Source: Bacteroidales bacterium WCE2004 | GTDB lineage: Bacteria > Bacteroidota > Bacteroidia > Bacteroidales > UBA932 | NCBI GenBank assembly: GCA_900167895.1 | Contig: FUZR01000001.1 | Location: 725,144-789,143, forward strand | Direction of reading: 5' to 3' | DNA length: 64,000 bases | Shown here: piece by piece, positions 1-9,579 of the stretch | Layout: each line of letters begins with the position of its first letter | How positions within the stretch are numbered: the first letter of the stretch is position 1 | Notes under the pieces: model-generated | Database searches by the model: none | What the model was told of the DNA's origin: nothing | Seen by the model: only the letters and a program-made list of their open reading frames with translations | Program-made: the position numbers and the translations under genes

Positions 1-1016
1 GCCTCTGGCGAGAAGCTGCGGGCCTTGCCGCCCTCGGTGTATTTCGCCAGGAAGTGATTGACCAGCAGCGGGATGTCGTCGCGGCGCTCATCCAGGGACG
101 GCACGCGGAAGACGATCACGCTCAGGCGGTGGTAGAGGTCCTCGCGGAAATTGCCCTTGGCGATCTCGGCCTGGAGGTCCTTGTTGGTCGCCGCGATCAC
201 GCGGACGTCCACCTCGATGTCCTTGTCGGAGCCCACGCGGGAAAGCTTCTTCTCCTGCAGCACGCGCAGCACCTTGGCCTGCGCGGCGAGGCTCATGTCG
301 CCGATCTCGTCGAGGAAGAGCGTGCCGCCGTCGGCCTGCTCGAACTTGCCCTTGTGCTGCTTGATGGCGGACGTGAAGGAGCCCTTCTCGTGGCCGAACA
401 GCTCGCTCTCGATGAGCTCGCTGGGGATGGCAGCGCAGTTCACCTCCACGAACGGCATTGCGCTGCGGTTACTCAGCTGGTGGAGGTTGCGGGCCACCAG
501 CTCCTTGCCGGAGCCGTTGGGCCCGATCACCAGCACGCGCGCGTCGGTGGGCGCCACCTTGGAGATCATCTCGCGGATGTGCTGCATCGGCTCGGATTCG
601 CCGATCATGTCGGCGCCGTAGACCTTCTTCTTGAGGGCCTTGTTCTGCGTGGTGAGGCTGACCTTGTCGGTGGCGTTCTTGATCGTGATGAGGACGCGGT
701 TGAGGTCCAGCGGCTTCTGCACGAAGTCGAAGGCGCCCTTCTTGATGCAATCCACGGCCGTGTCGATGTCGGCGTGGCCGGAAATCATCACCACGGCGGC
801 GTCCAGGCCCATCTCCACGAACTTCCCGAGCACCTCGACGCCGTCCATGCCGGGCATCTTGATGTCGCAGAAGATCACGTCGAACTTCTCCTTGCCGACC
901 TTCTCCAGCGCCACGGCGCCGTCCTCGGCCGTATCTACTTCATAACCTTCGTCGGTGAGGATCTCCCCCAGCGAATTGCGGATTGCCCGCTCGTCATCTA
1001 CAATCAGAACTTTCAT
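1..1016 (-). CDS. Sigma-54-dependent response regulator, NtrC/AtoC type (C-terminus beyond window)
   Basis: Two-component transcription activator. The receiver domain (about residues 1-120) starts MKVLIVDDE and has the phospho-acceptor Asp51 in FCDIKMPGMDG, followed by the SGHAD and QKPLD segments. The AAA+ sigma-54 activation domain follows: Walker A GPNGSGKE at 165-172, an ESELFGHEKG stretch, and FLDEIGD as Walker B. The sigma-54 contact loop, usually GAFTGA, reads GSFTSA at 212-217. The frame runs off the left edge in the AAA+ domain after about 338 residues, so the DNA-binding helix-turn-helix is not visible. The start is the ATG at 1014-1016, 12 nt after metG, so it is probably the last gene of the DUF1015-recQ-dnaG-metG run. 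Family assignment is firm; its sensor kinase and targets are unknown. Confidence 0.93.
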   Translation of the reverse strand, partial: MKVLIVDDERAIRNSLGEILTDEGYEVDTAEDGAVALEKVGKEKFDVIFCDIKMPGMDGVEVLGKFVEMGLDAAVVMISGHADIDTAVDCIKKGAFDFVQKPLDLNRVLITIKNATDKVSLTTQNKALKKKVYGADMIGESEPMQHIREMISKVAPTDARVLVIGPNGSGKELVARNLHQLSNRSAMPFVEVNCAAIPSELIESELFGHEKGSFTSAIKQHKGKFEQADGGTLFLDEIGDMSLAAQAKVLRVLQEKKLSRVGSDKDIEVDVRVIAATNKDLQAEIAKGNFREDLYHRLSVIVFRVPSLDERRDDIPLLVNHFLAKYTEGGKARSFSPE

Positions 1017-1028
1017 AATGCTGCCCCT

Positions 1029-3083
1029 TTATCCAACAATCGCGCCATTGCTGACGGCCTCCTGCGGCGTGATGAAACGCATCGAGCCGTCGCCCTGCTT
1101 GGCCATCAGGATCATGCCGTGGCTCTCGATGCCGCGGATGGTGCGCGGCTGGAGATTGGCCAGGATGCAGATCTGCTTGCCGACCATCGCCTCCGGCGTG
1201 TAGTACTCGGCGATGCCGGACACGATCACGCGGCGGTCGATGCCCGTGTCGATCGTGAGCTTGAGGAGCTTGTCCGTCTTGGGGACGCGCTCCGCCTCCA
1301 GCACCGTGGCGGTGCGGATGTCCATCTTCTCGAACTCGTCGAAGGTGCACTCGGCCTTCTGCGGCGCCACCAGCTTGGCGGCCTCCGCCTTGGCGGCCGC
1401 CTCGCGCTCGGCGCGGATGCGGTCCAGGCGCGCGAGCTGCGCGTCGATGGCGGCGTCCTCAATCTTGGCGAAGAGCAGCTCCGCCGCGCCGAGCTGGTGG
1501 CCGGCGGGCAGGATCTGCGGCCGCCCGAGCACCTCCCAGTCGAGGGCGGAGCCGAGCATTTCGCGGAGCCGCTTCGCGGCGAACGGCGTGAAGGGCTCGA
1601 ACGCGATCGCGAGGTCCGCGCAGATCTGGAGGGAGATGTTGAGGATCGTGCCCGTGCGGTCGAGGTCGGTCTTGGCGACCTTCCAGGGCTCCGTGTCGGA
1701 GATATATTTGTTGCCGACGCGGGCGATGCCCATCGCGTCCTTGAGCGCTTCGCGGAACTTGAACTCCTCGATGTTCTTCTCCATCGAGGCCTTGAGCGCA
1801 GGAACCTGCGCGAGGGCCTCCTTGTCGATGTCTTCCAGGGAGCCGCAGGCCGGCACCTTGCCGCCGAAATATTTGTGCGTCAGCACCATCGCGCGGTTGA
1901 CGAAGTTGCCGAAGATGGCCACGAGCTCGCTGTTGTTGCGCTGCTGGAAGTCCTTCCAGCTGAAGTCGTTGTCCTTGGTTTCCGGGGCGTTGGCCGTGAG
2001 CACGTAGCGGAGAACGTCCTCCTTGCCCGGAAAGTCCTGCAGGTATTCGTGCGCCCACACGGCCCAGCCGCGGGAGGTCGAAATCTTGTCGCCCTCGAGG
2101 TTGAGGAACTCGTTGGCGGGGACGTTGTCCGGGAGGATGTAGCCGTCGCCGTAGGCCTTGAGCATCGCCGGGAAGACGATGCAGTGGAAGACGATGTTGT
2201 CCTTGCCGATGAAGTGCACGAGCCGGGTGTCGGGCGACTTCCACCACTTCTCCCAGCTGTCCGGCAGGAGCTCCTGCGTGTTGGAGATGTAGCCGATCGG
2301 CGCGTCGAACCAGACGTAGAGGACCTTGCCCTCGGCGCCCTCGACGGGCACGGGCACGCCCCAGTCGAGGTCGCGCGTGACGGCGCGCGGCTGCAGGCCG
2401 CCGTCCAGCCAGCTCTTGACCTGGCCGTAGACGTTGGAGCGCCATTCCTGGTGGCCCTCCAGGATCCACTCGCGCAGCCACTGCTCATAATCCTGCAGCG
2501 GGAGATACCAGTGGGTGGTCTTCTTCTTGACGGGCGTGGCGCCGCTCAGCTTGCTGTGCGGGTTGATGAGCTCCTCCGGGCTGAGGGTACTGCCGCACTT
2601 CTCGCACTGGTCGCCGTAGGCGCCTTTGTTACCGCACTTGGGGCAGGTGCCCACGATGTAGCGGTCGGCGAGGAAGGTCTTGGCCTCGGGGTCGTAGTAC
2701 TGCTCGCTCTCCCTGGTGATGAACTTGCCGTCGTCATAGAGCTTGCGGAAGAAGCCGGCGGCGTTCTTGGCGTGCACCTCGGAGGAGGTGCGGCCATAGA
2801 TGTCGAAGTGGATGCCCAGCCCCTCGAAGGAGTCCTTGATGATCCCGTGGTAGCGGTCCACGATGTCCTGCGGCGTGCAGCCCTGCTGGCGCGCCTTGAT
2901 GGTGATGGGCACGCCGTGCTCGTCGGAGCCGCAGACGTACAGCACTTCCCTGCCGCGCATCCGCAGGTAGCGGACGTAGATGTCGGCAGGCACATAGACA
3001 CCGGCCAGGTGGCCGATGTGGACCGGACCGTTGGCGTAGGGCAACGCACAGGTCACAAGGGTTCTTTTGAATTGTTTGTCCAT
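1029..3083 (-). CDS. metG: Methionine-tRNA ligase
   Basis: Charges tRNA-Met with methionine in the cytoplasm. The 684-residue protein has the class I signatures HIGH at 22-25 and a KMSKS-type KISTS at 333-337. A zinc knuckle is visible as CPKC (147-150) and CEKC (160-163). The anticodon-binding helical domain follows, and the last 110 residues form a tRNA-binding EMAP/Trbp111-like domain ([11 protein letters not shown], then NLQPRTIRG), the dimeric MetG architecture. Its ATG overlaps the dnaG stop by one base (TAATG), so translation is probably coupled to dnaG. Confidence 0.97.
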   Translation of the reverse strand: MDKQFKRTLVTCALPYANGPVHIGHLAGVYVPADIYVRYLRMRGREVLYVCGSDEHGVPITIKARQQGCTPQDIVDRYHGIIKDSFEGLGIHFDIYGRTSSEVHAKNAAGFFRKLYDDGKFITRESEQYYDPEAKTFLADRYIVGTCPKCGNKGAYGDQCEKCGSTLSPEELINPHSKLSGATPVKKKTTHWYLPLQDYEQWLREWILEGHQEWRSNVYGQVKSWLDGGLQPRAVTRDLDWGVPVPVEGAEGKVLYVWFDAPIGYISNTQELLPDSWEKWWKSPDTRLVHFIGKDNIVFHCIVFPAMLKAYGDGYILPDNVPANEFLNLEGDKISTSRGWAVWAHEYLQDFPGKEDVLRYVLTANAPETKDNDFSWKDFQQRNNSELVAIFGNFVNRAMVLTHKYFGGKVPACGSLEDIDKEALAQVPALKASMEKNIEEFKFREALKDAMGIARVGNKYISDTEPWKVAKTDLDRTGTILNISLQICADLAIAFEPFTPFAAKRLREMLGSALDWEVLGRPQILPAGHQLGAAELLFAKIEDAAIDAQLARLDRIRAEREAAAKAEAAKLVAPQKAECTFDEFEKMDIRTATVLEAERVPKTDKLLKLTIDTGIDRRVIVSGIAEYYTPEAMVGKQICILANLQPRTIRGIESHGMILMAKQGDGSMRFITPQEAVSNGAIVG

Positions 3084-5083
3084 TATTTTGCGTTTTTTTC
3101 TCTTCCCATTTTCTGTTTGATCCGCCGCTGCGCGGCCTGGATCTTGACCATCTCCTGGAGGATGGCCGTCTCCTGCTGCTCCGACCCGGCCTGCGGGAGG
3201 TCGCGGCGGAGCTGCTCATAGCGGTCCTGCATGCGCCGCTCGGCATAGCCGAGGATGGCGCGCGGGACCTGCGCGACCAGCCAGGAAGCTTTGGTGGTCA
3301 TCGCATTCTCGAAGGCCTGGATCGTCAGGCGGTACTTCTCCGTGGAGAGCTGCGAGACGACCTCCGCCATGCCGCGGTCGGCGCTGTCCAGCAGGCCCTT
3401 GACGATCTCGGCCTGCCCGTAGCCCTCGTCATAGAGGGCGAAATAGGCGTCATAAACGGCCCTGTAGACGCTGTTGGCCATCTGCGTGCCGTCGCTGAAA
3501 GCGCCGCGGATAAAGTCGGCCACGCTGGGTTTGTCCTGCTCGCTGCCGCTGTAGTAGTCGGAGTCGCTCTCGAAATCCAGCTCGTCACATCCGTGACGGA
3601 GCAAAAAGTACAGCAAATCCCGTTCCGCGGGAGCGAGAATGCGGTTCTCTTCCTGCACTTTCTCGACAACCGGCTGGACGGGGGCCGCTTCGGGCTCCGC
3701 CGTGACCGTCTCCCAGGCGCTCGGCGGCAGGTCGTTGCGGCGCCGGCGCTCCTCGCGCTCCGCCGCCTTGAGGGCGTCTTCCTGGATCTTGCGGCGCGTC
3801 CGCGCGATCCGGTCGAAGAGGATCGACACCTCGATGCCGAAGCGCTGCGCCGTGGCCTCGGCATAGGTCGAGCGCTTGACGGCGTCGGGAATCTGCGCGA
3901 CCGTGTCGGCGATGTCGTTGATCAGGCCCGCCTTCTTGAGCGGGTCGCCCGCGGCCTGGCCGAGGAGCTTCTCCGTCTTGAAGACGACGAAGTCCTTCTC
4001 GTTGGCCGCGATGAACTCGCGCACCTCGTCCCGCGAATGCTTGCGGGAGAAGGAATCCGGGTCGTCGCCGTCCGGCAGCAGCACCACGCGGACGTTCATC
4101 CCCTCGGCGAGGATCATCGGCACGGCGCGCTCGGCGGCGTGGATGCCGGCCGAGTCGCCGTCGTACATCACGGTGATGTTCTCCGTGAATTTCTTGATCA
4201 GGCGCACCTGCTCCACCGTGAGCGAGGTGCCACAGGATGCCACGACGTTCGTGATACCGAGCTGGTGCATCATCACCACGTCCACGTTGCCCTCCACCAG
4301 GATGCAGCGGTCCTCCCGGGCGATGTCGCTCTTGGCGAAATAGATGCCCAGCAGGTTGCGGCTCTTGATGTAGATCTCCGTCTCCGGCGAATTGACGTAC
4401 TTCGCGGGATTGTCGGAGCGCAGCGTGCGGCCGCTGAAGGCGATCACGCGCCCGCTCACGGAGTGGATCGGGAACATCACGCGTTCGCGGAACTTGTCCG
4501 AGAGCGAACCATCGTCGTTCTGCACCGCCAGGCCGGCGCCCAGCAGGTATTCATCCTTGTAGCCGGCGGCGCGGGCGGCGTCCACGAGGGCGGTCCGCCC
4601 GGAGGGCGCCCAGCCCAGTCCCCAGCGCTCGATGGTGGCGTCCTCGATGCCGCGCGAGCGGTAGTACTGATAGCCCACGGCGCGGCCTTCGCCGTCCTTG
4701 AGCTGGTCGGAGAAGAACTTGCGGGCGAACTCCGACACCAGCAGCAGGCTCTCGCTGCGCTGCCGGCGGGCGATTTCTTCCGCGGACTCCTCCTCCTCGA
4801 CGATCTCGATGTGGTATTTGCGCGCCAGATAGCGCAGCGCCTCGACGTAGGAGCAGTGCTCCTGCTCCATCACGAAGCCGACGGCCGTGCCGGCCTTGCC
4901 GCAGCCGAAGCATTTGTAGATGCCCTTGGAGGGCGAAACGTAGAAGGAGGGCGTCTTCTCGTTGTGGAACGGGCAGCAGGCCACGAAATTGGCCCCGCGG
5001 CGCTTCAGCGTCACGTAATCGCTCACCACATCCGCGATCTGTGCGGTGTCCAGAATCAGATTGACGGTCTCCTGCGGTATCAC
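3083..5083 (-). CDS. dnaG: DNA primase
   Basis: Makes RNA primers for the replication fork. The 666-residue protein opens with a CHC2 zinc-binding domain (Cys37, His40, Cys58, Cys61), followed by the catalytic core with Toprim motifs VEGNVDVV and MYDGDSAG. The C-terminal third is less conserved and should hold the DnaB-interacting helical bundle. The start is a GTG at 5081-5083 that overlaps the recQ TGA (GTGA, 4-nt overlap); it gives the expected N-terminus [10 protein letters not shown] just ahead of the zinc motif. It sits between recQ and metG on the same strand. The partner helicase gene dnaB is at 46531-48000. Confidence 0.97.
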   Translation of the reverse strand: MIPQETVNLILDTAQIADVVSDYVTLKRRGANFVACCPFHNEKTPSFYVSPSKGIYKCFGCGKAGTAVGFVMEQEHCSYVEALRYLARKYHIEIVEEEESAEEIARRQRSESLLLVSEFARKFFSDQLKDGEGRAVGYQYYRSRGIEDATIERWGLGWAPSGRTALVDAARAAGYKDEYLLGAGLAVQNDDGSLSDKFRERVMFPIHSVSGRVIAFSGRTLRSDNPAKYVNSPETEIYIKSRNLLGIYFAKSDIAREDRCILVEGNVDVVMMHQLGITNVVASCGTSLTVEQVRLIKKFTENITVMYDGDSAGIHAAERAVPMILAEGMNVRVVLLPDGDDPDSFSRKHSRDEVREFIAANEKDFVVFKTEKLLGQAAGDPLKKAGLINDIADTVAQIPDAVKRSTYAEATAQRFGIEVSILFDRIARTRRKIQEDALKAAEREERRRRNDLPPSAWETVTAEPEAAPVQPVVEKVQEENRILAPAERDLLYFLLRHGCDELDFESDSDYYSGSEQDKPSVADFIRGAFSDGTQMANSVYRAVYDAYFALYDEGYGQAEIVKGLLDSADRGMAEVVSQLSTEKYRLTIQAFENAMTTKASWLVAQVPRAILGYAERRMQDRYEQLRRDLPQAGSEQQETAILQEMVKIQAAQRRIKQKMGREKNAK

Positions 5084-7296
5084 TGTGCGATCTCACATAG
5101 GAATTTCAGCCGGACAAGGCGGACTTCAATCTCGTAGTAGTCCGGTCCGAGCGCGTCGATGGCGGCCTGCACGTCGTCCGACGTGGCTTCCTCCTTGAAA
5201 TATCTATAGATCTCCTCGACGATGTCTGCGTCGATGTTGCACTCGATGTAGTAGTCCAGGTTGAGCTTGGTGCCGCTGGACACGATGGCCTCGATCTCGC
5301 CGAGCAGCTCGTCCATGTCCATCCCGCGCGCCTCGGCGATGTCTTCGAGGTCCATCCGCCGGTCGATGCTCTGGATGATCGCCACCTTGGCGGCGGACTT
5401 GTTGGGCGTGGACTTGACCACGAAGTCGTCCGGACGCTCGATCTCGTTCTCGTCGACGTATTTCTTGATCAGCTTGATGAACTCCTCGCCGAACTTGCGG
5501 GCCTTGCCCTCGCCGACGCCCTGGCAGTTCTTGAGCTCGTCGAAGGTCACCGGGTAGAGGATGGACATATCCTCCAGGGCCGGGTCGCCGAAGATGATCC
5601 AGGGCTGGAGCTTGAGGCGCTTGCCCAGGTCCCTGCGCAGGTCCTTGAGCATCGCGAGCAGCACCGGGTCGCCCGCGCCGCCGCCGGCCTTCATGGCCAC
5701 GGCGGCCGCCGCCGTCTCGTCGTCGTCCTCGTCGTCGCCGCCGGTGGCGGCAAAGACGCGGTCCTCCACGAGACGCAGCTCCCACGGATCCTTCTCGAAC
5801 TTCTCGCCCAGCTCCGTGACGTGGATCAGGCCGTAGGCCTCGATCTCCTTGACCAGCAGGTGGGCGGTCAGCCCCTGGTGGATGACGGTGCACCAGAACT
5901 TCTCGGAGTGCGGTGCGCCCTTGCCGAAGAACGGCAGCTCGTCGTGCTTGTAGGACTTGATGAGCGAATTGGACACCCCGGCCAGGATGTTGGCCAGGTG
6001 GTCCAGCTTGAAGTGCTCGGGAAGCGCCTGGATGAGGCGGATCACCAGCTGCATCTCCTTGCGGCCATCGAAGGTCGGCTTGGGATGGAGGCAGTTGTCG
6101 CAGCACTGGCAGTTGTCAACCGTGTATTCTTCGCCGAAATAATGCAGCAGGAGCTTGCGCCGGCACTGGCTCGACTCGGCGTAGGCCAGGACCTCGGAGA
6201 GCAGCTGGCGGCTGATCTCCTGCTCGGCGATGGGCTTGCCCTGCATGAACTTCTCCAGCTTCTGGATGTCCTTGTAGCTGTAGTAGGCGATGCAGATGCC
6301 TTCCTGCCCGTCGCGGCCGGCACGGCCCGTCTCCTGGTAGTAGCTCTCGATGCTCTTCGGGATGTCGTAATGGATGACGAAGCGGATGTCCGGCTTGTCG
6401 ATGCCCATGCCGAAGGCGATCGTGGCCACGATCACCTGGACCTCCTCCATCAGGAACTTGTCCTGGTTCTCCGCGCGCAGGCGGGCGTCCAGGCCCGCGT
6501 GGTACGGGAGGGCCTTGATGCCGTTGATGCACAGCAGTTCGGCCATCTCCTCCACCTTCTTGCGGCTCAGGCAGTAGATGATGCCGGACTTGCCGGGATT
6601 CTGGCGGATGAACTTGATGATGTCCTTCTCGGGATCCACCTTGTCGCGGATCTCGTAGTAGAGGTTGGGGCGGTTGAACGAAGACTTGAAGACCGCGGCG
6701 TCCGGGATGCCGAGGTTCTTGAGGATGTCGCTCTGCACCTTGGGCGTGGCCGTGGCCGTGAGCGCGATGATGGGCGCACGGCCGATCTGGTCCACCAGCG
6801 CGCGGATGCGGCGGTATTCCGGGCGGAAATCGTGTCCCCACTCCGAAATACAGTGCGCTTCGTCCACGGCGTAGAAGGAGATCCGGACCTCGCGCAGCAG
6901 CTGGACGTTCTCCTCCTTGGTCAGCGACTCGGGCGCCACGTACAGGAGCTTCGTCTTGCCGGAGAGCAGGTCCTCGCGGACCTCATCGATCTGCTGGCGC
7001 GACAGCGAGGAATTGAGGAAATGCGCGATGCTCTCCGAGCCGGCCACGAAGCCGCGCAACAGGTCCACCTGATTCTTCATCAGGGCGATCAGCGGAGAGA
7101 TGATGATCGCTGTACCATCCATCACCAGAGCCGGCAGCTGATAGCACAGCGACTTGCCGCCTCCGGTGGGCATCAGGACGAAAGCGTCACCCCCTCCAAT
7201 CAGGTGAGAGATGATCTGTTCCTGGTCCGCCTTGAAGGCGTCGTAGCCGAAAAACTCCTTGAGAGTCTTGTGAATCAGCGCCGAATCGGGTTTCAT
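5080..7296 (-). CDS. recQ: ATP-dependent DNA helicase RecQ
   Basis: 3'-5' DNA helicase for recombination and fork repair. The 738-residue protein has Walker A PTGGGKS at 43-49, DEAH at 145-148 with the aromatic loop SEWGHDFRPEY, and motif VI QETGRAGRDG near 321-330. The zinc-binding subdomain has Cys378, Cys396, Cys399 and Cys402. An RQC winged-helix region follows, then a low-complexity acidic/alanine linker, then an HRDC-type domain (TFDELKNCQGVGEGKA). The size matches Bacteroidota RecQ. The ATG lies 6 nt after the DUF1015 gene and the stop overlaps the dnaG start. Confidence 0.96.
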   Translation of the reverse strand: MKPDSALIHKTLKEFFGYDAFKADQEQIISHLIGGGDAFVLMPTGGGKSLCYQLPALVMDGTAIIISPLIALMKNQVDLLRGFVAGSESIAHFLNSSLSRQQIDEVREDLLSGKTKLLYVAPESLTKEENVQLLREVRISFYAVDEAHCISEWGHDFRPEYRRIRALVDQIGRAPIIALTATATPKVQSDILKNLGIPDAAVFKSSFNRPNLYYEIRDKVDPEKDIIKFIRQNPGKSGIIYCLSRKKVEEMAELLCINGIKALPYHAGLDARLRAENQDKFLMEEVQVIVATIAFGMGIDKPDIRFVIHYDIPKSIESYYQETGRAGRDGQEGICIAYYSYKDIQKLEKFMQGKPIAEQEISRQLLSEVLAYAESSQCRRKLLLHYFGEEYTVDNCQCCDNCLHPKPTFDGRKEMQLVIRLIQALPEHFKLDHLANILAGVSNSLIKSYKHDELPFFGKGAPHSEKFWCTVIHQGLTAHLLVKEIEAYGLIHVTELGEKFEKDPWELRLVEDRVFAATGGDDEDDDETAAAAVAMKAGGGAGDPVLLAMLKDLRRDLGKRLKLQPWIIFGDPALEDMSILYPVTFDELKNCQGVGEGKARKFGEEFIKLIKKYVDENEIERPDDFVVKSTPNKSAAKVAIIQSIDRRMDLEDIAEARGMDMDELLGEIEAIVSSGTKLNLDYYIECNIDADIVEEIYRYFKEEATSDDVQAAIDALGPDYYEIEVRLVRLKFLCEIAQ

Positions 7297-7302
7297 GATA
7301 AG

Positions 7303-8550
7303 TTAGTCTAAGGTGTGGATGGCGAGCCCGGAGCGGAGCTTGGGCTCGAACCAGGTCGTCTTGGGCGGCATGATATTGCCGGTGTCGGCAATATTGATGA
7401 GCTGCTGCAGGCTGACCGGGTATAAAGCGAAGGCTACCTTCATCTCGCCGCTATCCACACGGCGGGAGAGTTCGCCGAGACCGCGGATGCCGCCGACGAA
7501 GTCGATGCGGTCCGAGGTACGCAGGTCCTTGATGCCGAGAATCTTGTCCAGCACCAGGTTGGAAAGGATGGTCACGTCCAGCACCCCGATGGGGTCTGAA
7601 TCGTCATAGCGTCCGGGTTTGGCGGTCAGGCTGTACCAGGCGCCCTCGATATACATCGAGAAATTATGCAGCCCTGCGGGCTTGTAGATTTCTGCTTTCT
7701 CTGATTTGCGCTCGACGGTGAAGTCCTTCCCGAGGGCCTCGAAGAACGCTTCCGTGCTCAGGCCGTTGAGGTCCTTCACCACACGGTTGTAGTCGATGAT
7801 GGCGAGCTGGCTCTGCGGGAAGCACACCGCCATGAAGTAGTTGTATTCTTCATTGCCCGTGTGCGCAGGGTTCTGCGCGCGCTTCTCCGCGCCCACGCGC
7901 GCAGCCGCAGCCGTGCGGTGGTGGCCGTCGGCCACGTAGAAGGCGTCGACGTCGTGGGTGAAGATCTCGGTGATGCGGGCGTTGACCGCGTCGTCATCGA
8001 TCACCCAGAAAGTGTGGGTGAAGCCGTTTTCGTCGACGAACCTGTATTCGGGCGCGCCGGCGGCGGTCTTCGCGATGATGGCGCCGAGTTCGGCGTTGTC
8101 CTTGAAGGCGAAGAAGACGGGCTCGATGTTGGCGTTCTGGATGCGGACGTGGATCATGCGGTCGTCCTCCTTGTCCTTGCGGGTCAGCTCATGCTTCTTG
8201 ATGATGCCTTCGGCGTAGTCGTCGGTGTGGGCGCAGAGCACGATGCCGTACTGCGTGCGCTCGCCCATCGTCTGGGCGTAGACATAGTACTTCTCCTTGT
8301 CCTCGCGGACCAGCCAGCCTTTCTTCTGCCAGGCCTGGAAATTCTCCACGGCGCGGTCGTAGGTGCGCTGCTCGTGCTCGCCGGCGATCGGATCGAAGTC
8401 GATCTCGGGCTTGGTGATGTGCAGGAGGGACTTCTCCCCGGCCATCTTTTTCGCTTCTTCGGAATTCAACACATCATAAGGCGGCGCCGCAACTTCAGTC
8501 ACGATGCCTTTAGGCGGCCGCAGGGCGGCAAAAGGTTTGACTCGTACCAT
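7303..8550 (-). CDS. DUF1015 family protein
   Basis: A 415-residue cytosolic protein of the DUF1015 (COG4198) family, whose biochemical role I cannot state. Recognisable features are the N-terminal VRVKPFAALRP and APPYDVL segments and the motif DGHHR at 208-212. A DGHHR-type motif also occurs in ParB/Srx-fold proteins such as the free-serine kinases, which makes a phosphotransfer role conceivable but unproven. In Bacteroidota this family is often next to serC and serA, and here it lies directly downstream of them, separated by a hairpin and its own promoter-like box. A TAnnTTTG box ends 9 nt before the ATG. It heads the recQ-dnaG-metG run. Confidence 0.88.
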   Translation of the reverse strand: MVRVKPFAALRPPKGIVTEVAAPPYDVLNSEEAKKMAGEKSLLHITKPEIDFDPIAGEHEQRTYDRAVENFQAWQKKGWLVREDKEKYYVYAQTMGERTQYGIVLCAHTDDYAEGIIKKHELTRKDKEDDRMIHVRIQNANIEPVFFAFKDNAELGAIIAKTAAGAPEYRFVDENGFTHTFWVIDDDAVNARITEIFTHDVDAFYVADGHHRTAAAARVGAEKRAQNPAHTGNEEYNYFMAVCFPQSQLAIIDYNRVVKDLNGLSTEAFFEALGKDFTVERKSEKAEIYKPAGLHNFSMYIEGAWYSLTAKPGRYDDSDPIGVLDVTILSNLVLDKILGIKDLRTSDRIDFVGGIRGLGELSRRVDSGEMKVAFALYPVSLQQLINIADTGNIMPPKTTWFEPKLRSGLAIHTLD

Positions 8551-8559
8551 ATTTCACTA

Positions 8560-8567
8560 CAAAACTA
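8560..8567 (-). promoter_or_regulatory. -7 promoter box (TAGTTTTG) of the DUF1015-recQ operon
   Basis: Read on the minus strand this is a perfect match to the Bacteroidota -7 consensus TAnnTTTG. Only 9 nt separate it from the DUF1015 ATG, so the 5' UTR would be very short. No convincing -33 element is visible. Confidence 0.6.
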
Positions 8568-8603
8568 TATTCGAAGGTAATGCTTTTTTGTTAAAACACC
8601 AAA

Positions 8604-8632
8604 TTGCCCCGGCCGTTCTCCGACCGGGGCAA
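8604..8632 (-). terminator. Hairpin after serA
   Basis: A 9-bp GC-rich stem (8604-8612 with 8624-8632, TTGCCCCGG/CCGGGGCAA) stands about 25 nt after the serA stop. In the minus direction it is followed by a T-rich stretch that lacks a clean U-run at the stem base. It probably separates yigZ-serC-serA from the DUF1015 operon. The rest of 8551-8657 shows nothing beyond this hairpin and the promoter box. Confidence 0.6.
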
Positions 8633-8657
8633 ATCTCAATCATTCAATGCGTCCCGA

Positions 8658-9578
8658 CTACTTGTTCAGCTGGAACTTCGTGCAGCCGTCCTTGAAGAAG
8701 GAGACGATCTGGCGGGCGGCGGCGAGGCCGGCGTTGACGTTGGCCTCGGCGGTCTGGGCGCCCATCTTCTTGGGCGTGGCGAAGACGCGCAGGCCGAACT
8801 TCTCCTGCAGGGCGGCGAGGTTGTCCGGAGCCACGTCAGCGACGTATTTGAGGTCCGGGCGCTCCTCGAGCGCCTTGGCGAGGCCCGCCTCGTCGATGAC
8901 CTCCTTGCGGGCGGTGTTGACGAGGGTCGCACCCTTCGGCATCTTGGACAGCAGGTCATAGCCGATGCTGCCGACGGTCTGGGGCGTGGCGGGGATATGC
9001 AGGCTGACGTAGTCGCTGCCGGCATAGAGCTCGTCGAGCGTGGTGACAGGCTCGGCGCCGCCGGCACGGATCTGGTCCGGGGTGAGGAACGGGTCGAGGG
9101 CCTTGACCTTCATGCCGAGGGCGGCAGCCTTGGCGCCGACCAGCCGGCCCACGTTGCCGAAGGCCTGGATGCCGAGGGTCTTGCCCTGGATCTCGGAGCC
9201 GGTGGCCGGGGTGAACTGGGTGCGGGCCATGAAGATCATCAGCGCGATGGCGAGCTCGGCCACGGCGTTGGCGTTCTGGCCGGGAGTATTCATGGCAACG
9301 ATGCCCTTGGCCGTGCAGGCGGGCAGGTCGAGGTTGTCGAAACCTGCGCCGGCACGCACGACGATCTTGAGCTTGGGCGCGGCGGCGACGACCTCGGCGG
9401 TGACCTTGTCCGAACGGACAATCAGCGCGTCGGCGTCGGCGACGGCGGCGACCAGGTCGGCCTGGTCAGCATATTTCTCGAGCAGGGCGAGCTCATAGCC
9501 CGCTTCCTCTACAATCTGGCGGATGCCTGCGACCGCTGCGGCCGCGAAAGGCTTCTGGGTGGCGACGAGTACTTTCAT
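8658..9578 (-). CDS. serA: D-3-phosphoglycerate dehydrogenase, short form without ACT domain
   Basis: Oxidises 3-phosphoglycerate to 3-phosphohydroxypyruvate, the first step of serine synthesis. The 306-residue protein has the NAD-binding Rossmann glycines in GIQAFGNVGR (137-145) and the catalytic Arg224 in NTARKE. Where most family members have a catalytic His (TPHxG), this one reads TPKKMGAQ, with Lys270/271. This is the pattern described as type IIIK PGDH in Entamoeba and Bacteroides relatives. There is no ASB or ACT regulatory domain, so classical serine feedback via ACT is not expected. The ATG at 9576-9578 lies one base past the serC stop. A TTG further upstream (9599) would overlap serC and is less likely. 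Confidence 0.94.
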   Translation of the reverse strand: MKVLVATQKPFAAAAVAGIRQIVEEAGYELALLEKYADQADLVAAVADADALIVRSDKVTAEVVAAAPKLKIVVRAGAGFDNLDLPACTAKGIVAMNTPGQNANAVAELAIALMIFMARTQFTPATGSEIQGKTLGIQAFGNVGRLVGAKAAALGMKVKALDPFLTPDQIRAGGAEPVTTLDELYAGSDYVSLHIPATPQTVGSIGYDLLSKMPKGATLVNTARKEVIDEAGLAKALEERPDLKYVADVAPDNLAALQEKFGLRVFATPKKMGAQTAEANVNAGLAAARQIVSFFKDGCTKFQLNK

Positions 9579-9579
9579 C

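Noticed and set aside
54..3221. A 1055-codon plus-strand frame antisense to the response regulator and metG
   Set aside because: Both minus-strand genes are firmly identified; this frame has only low-complexity hydrophobic and His/Asp content.
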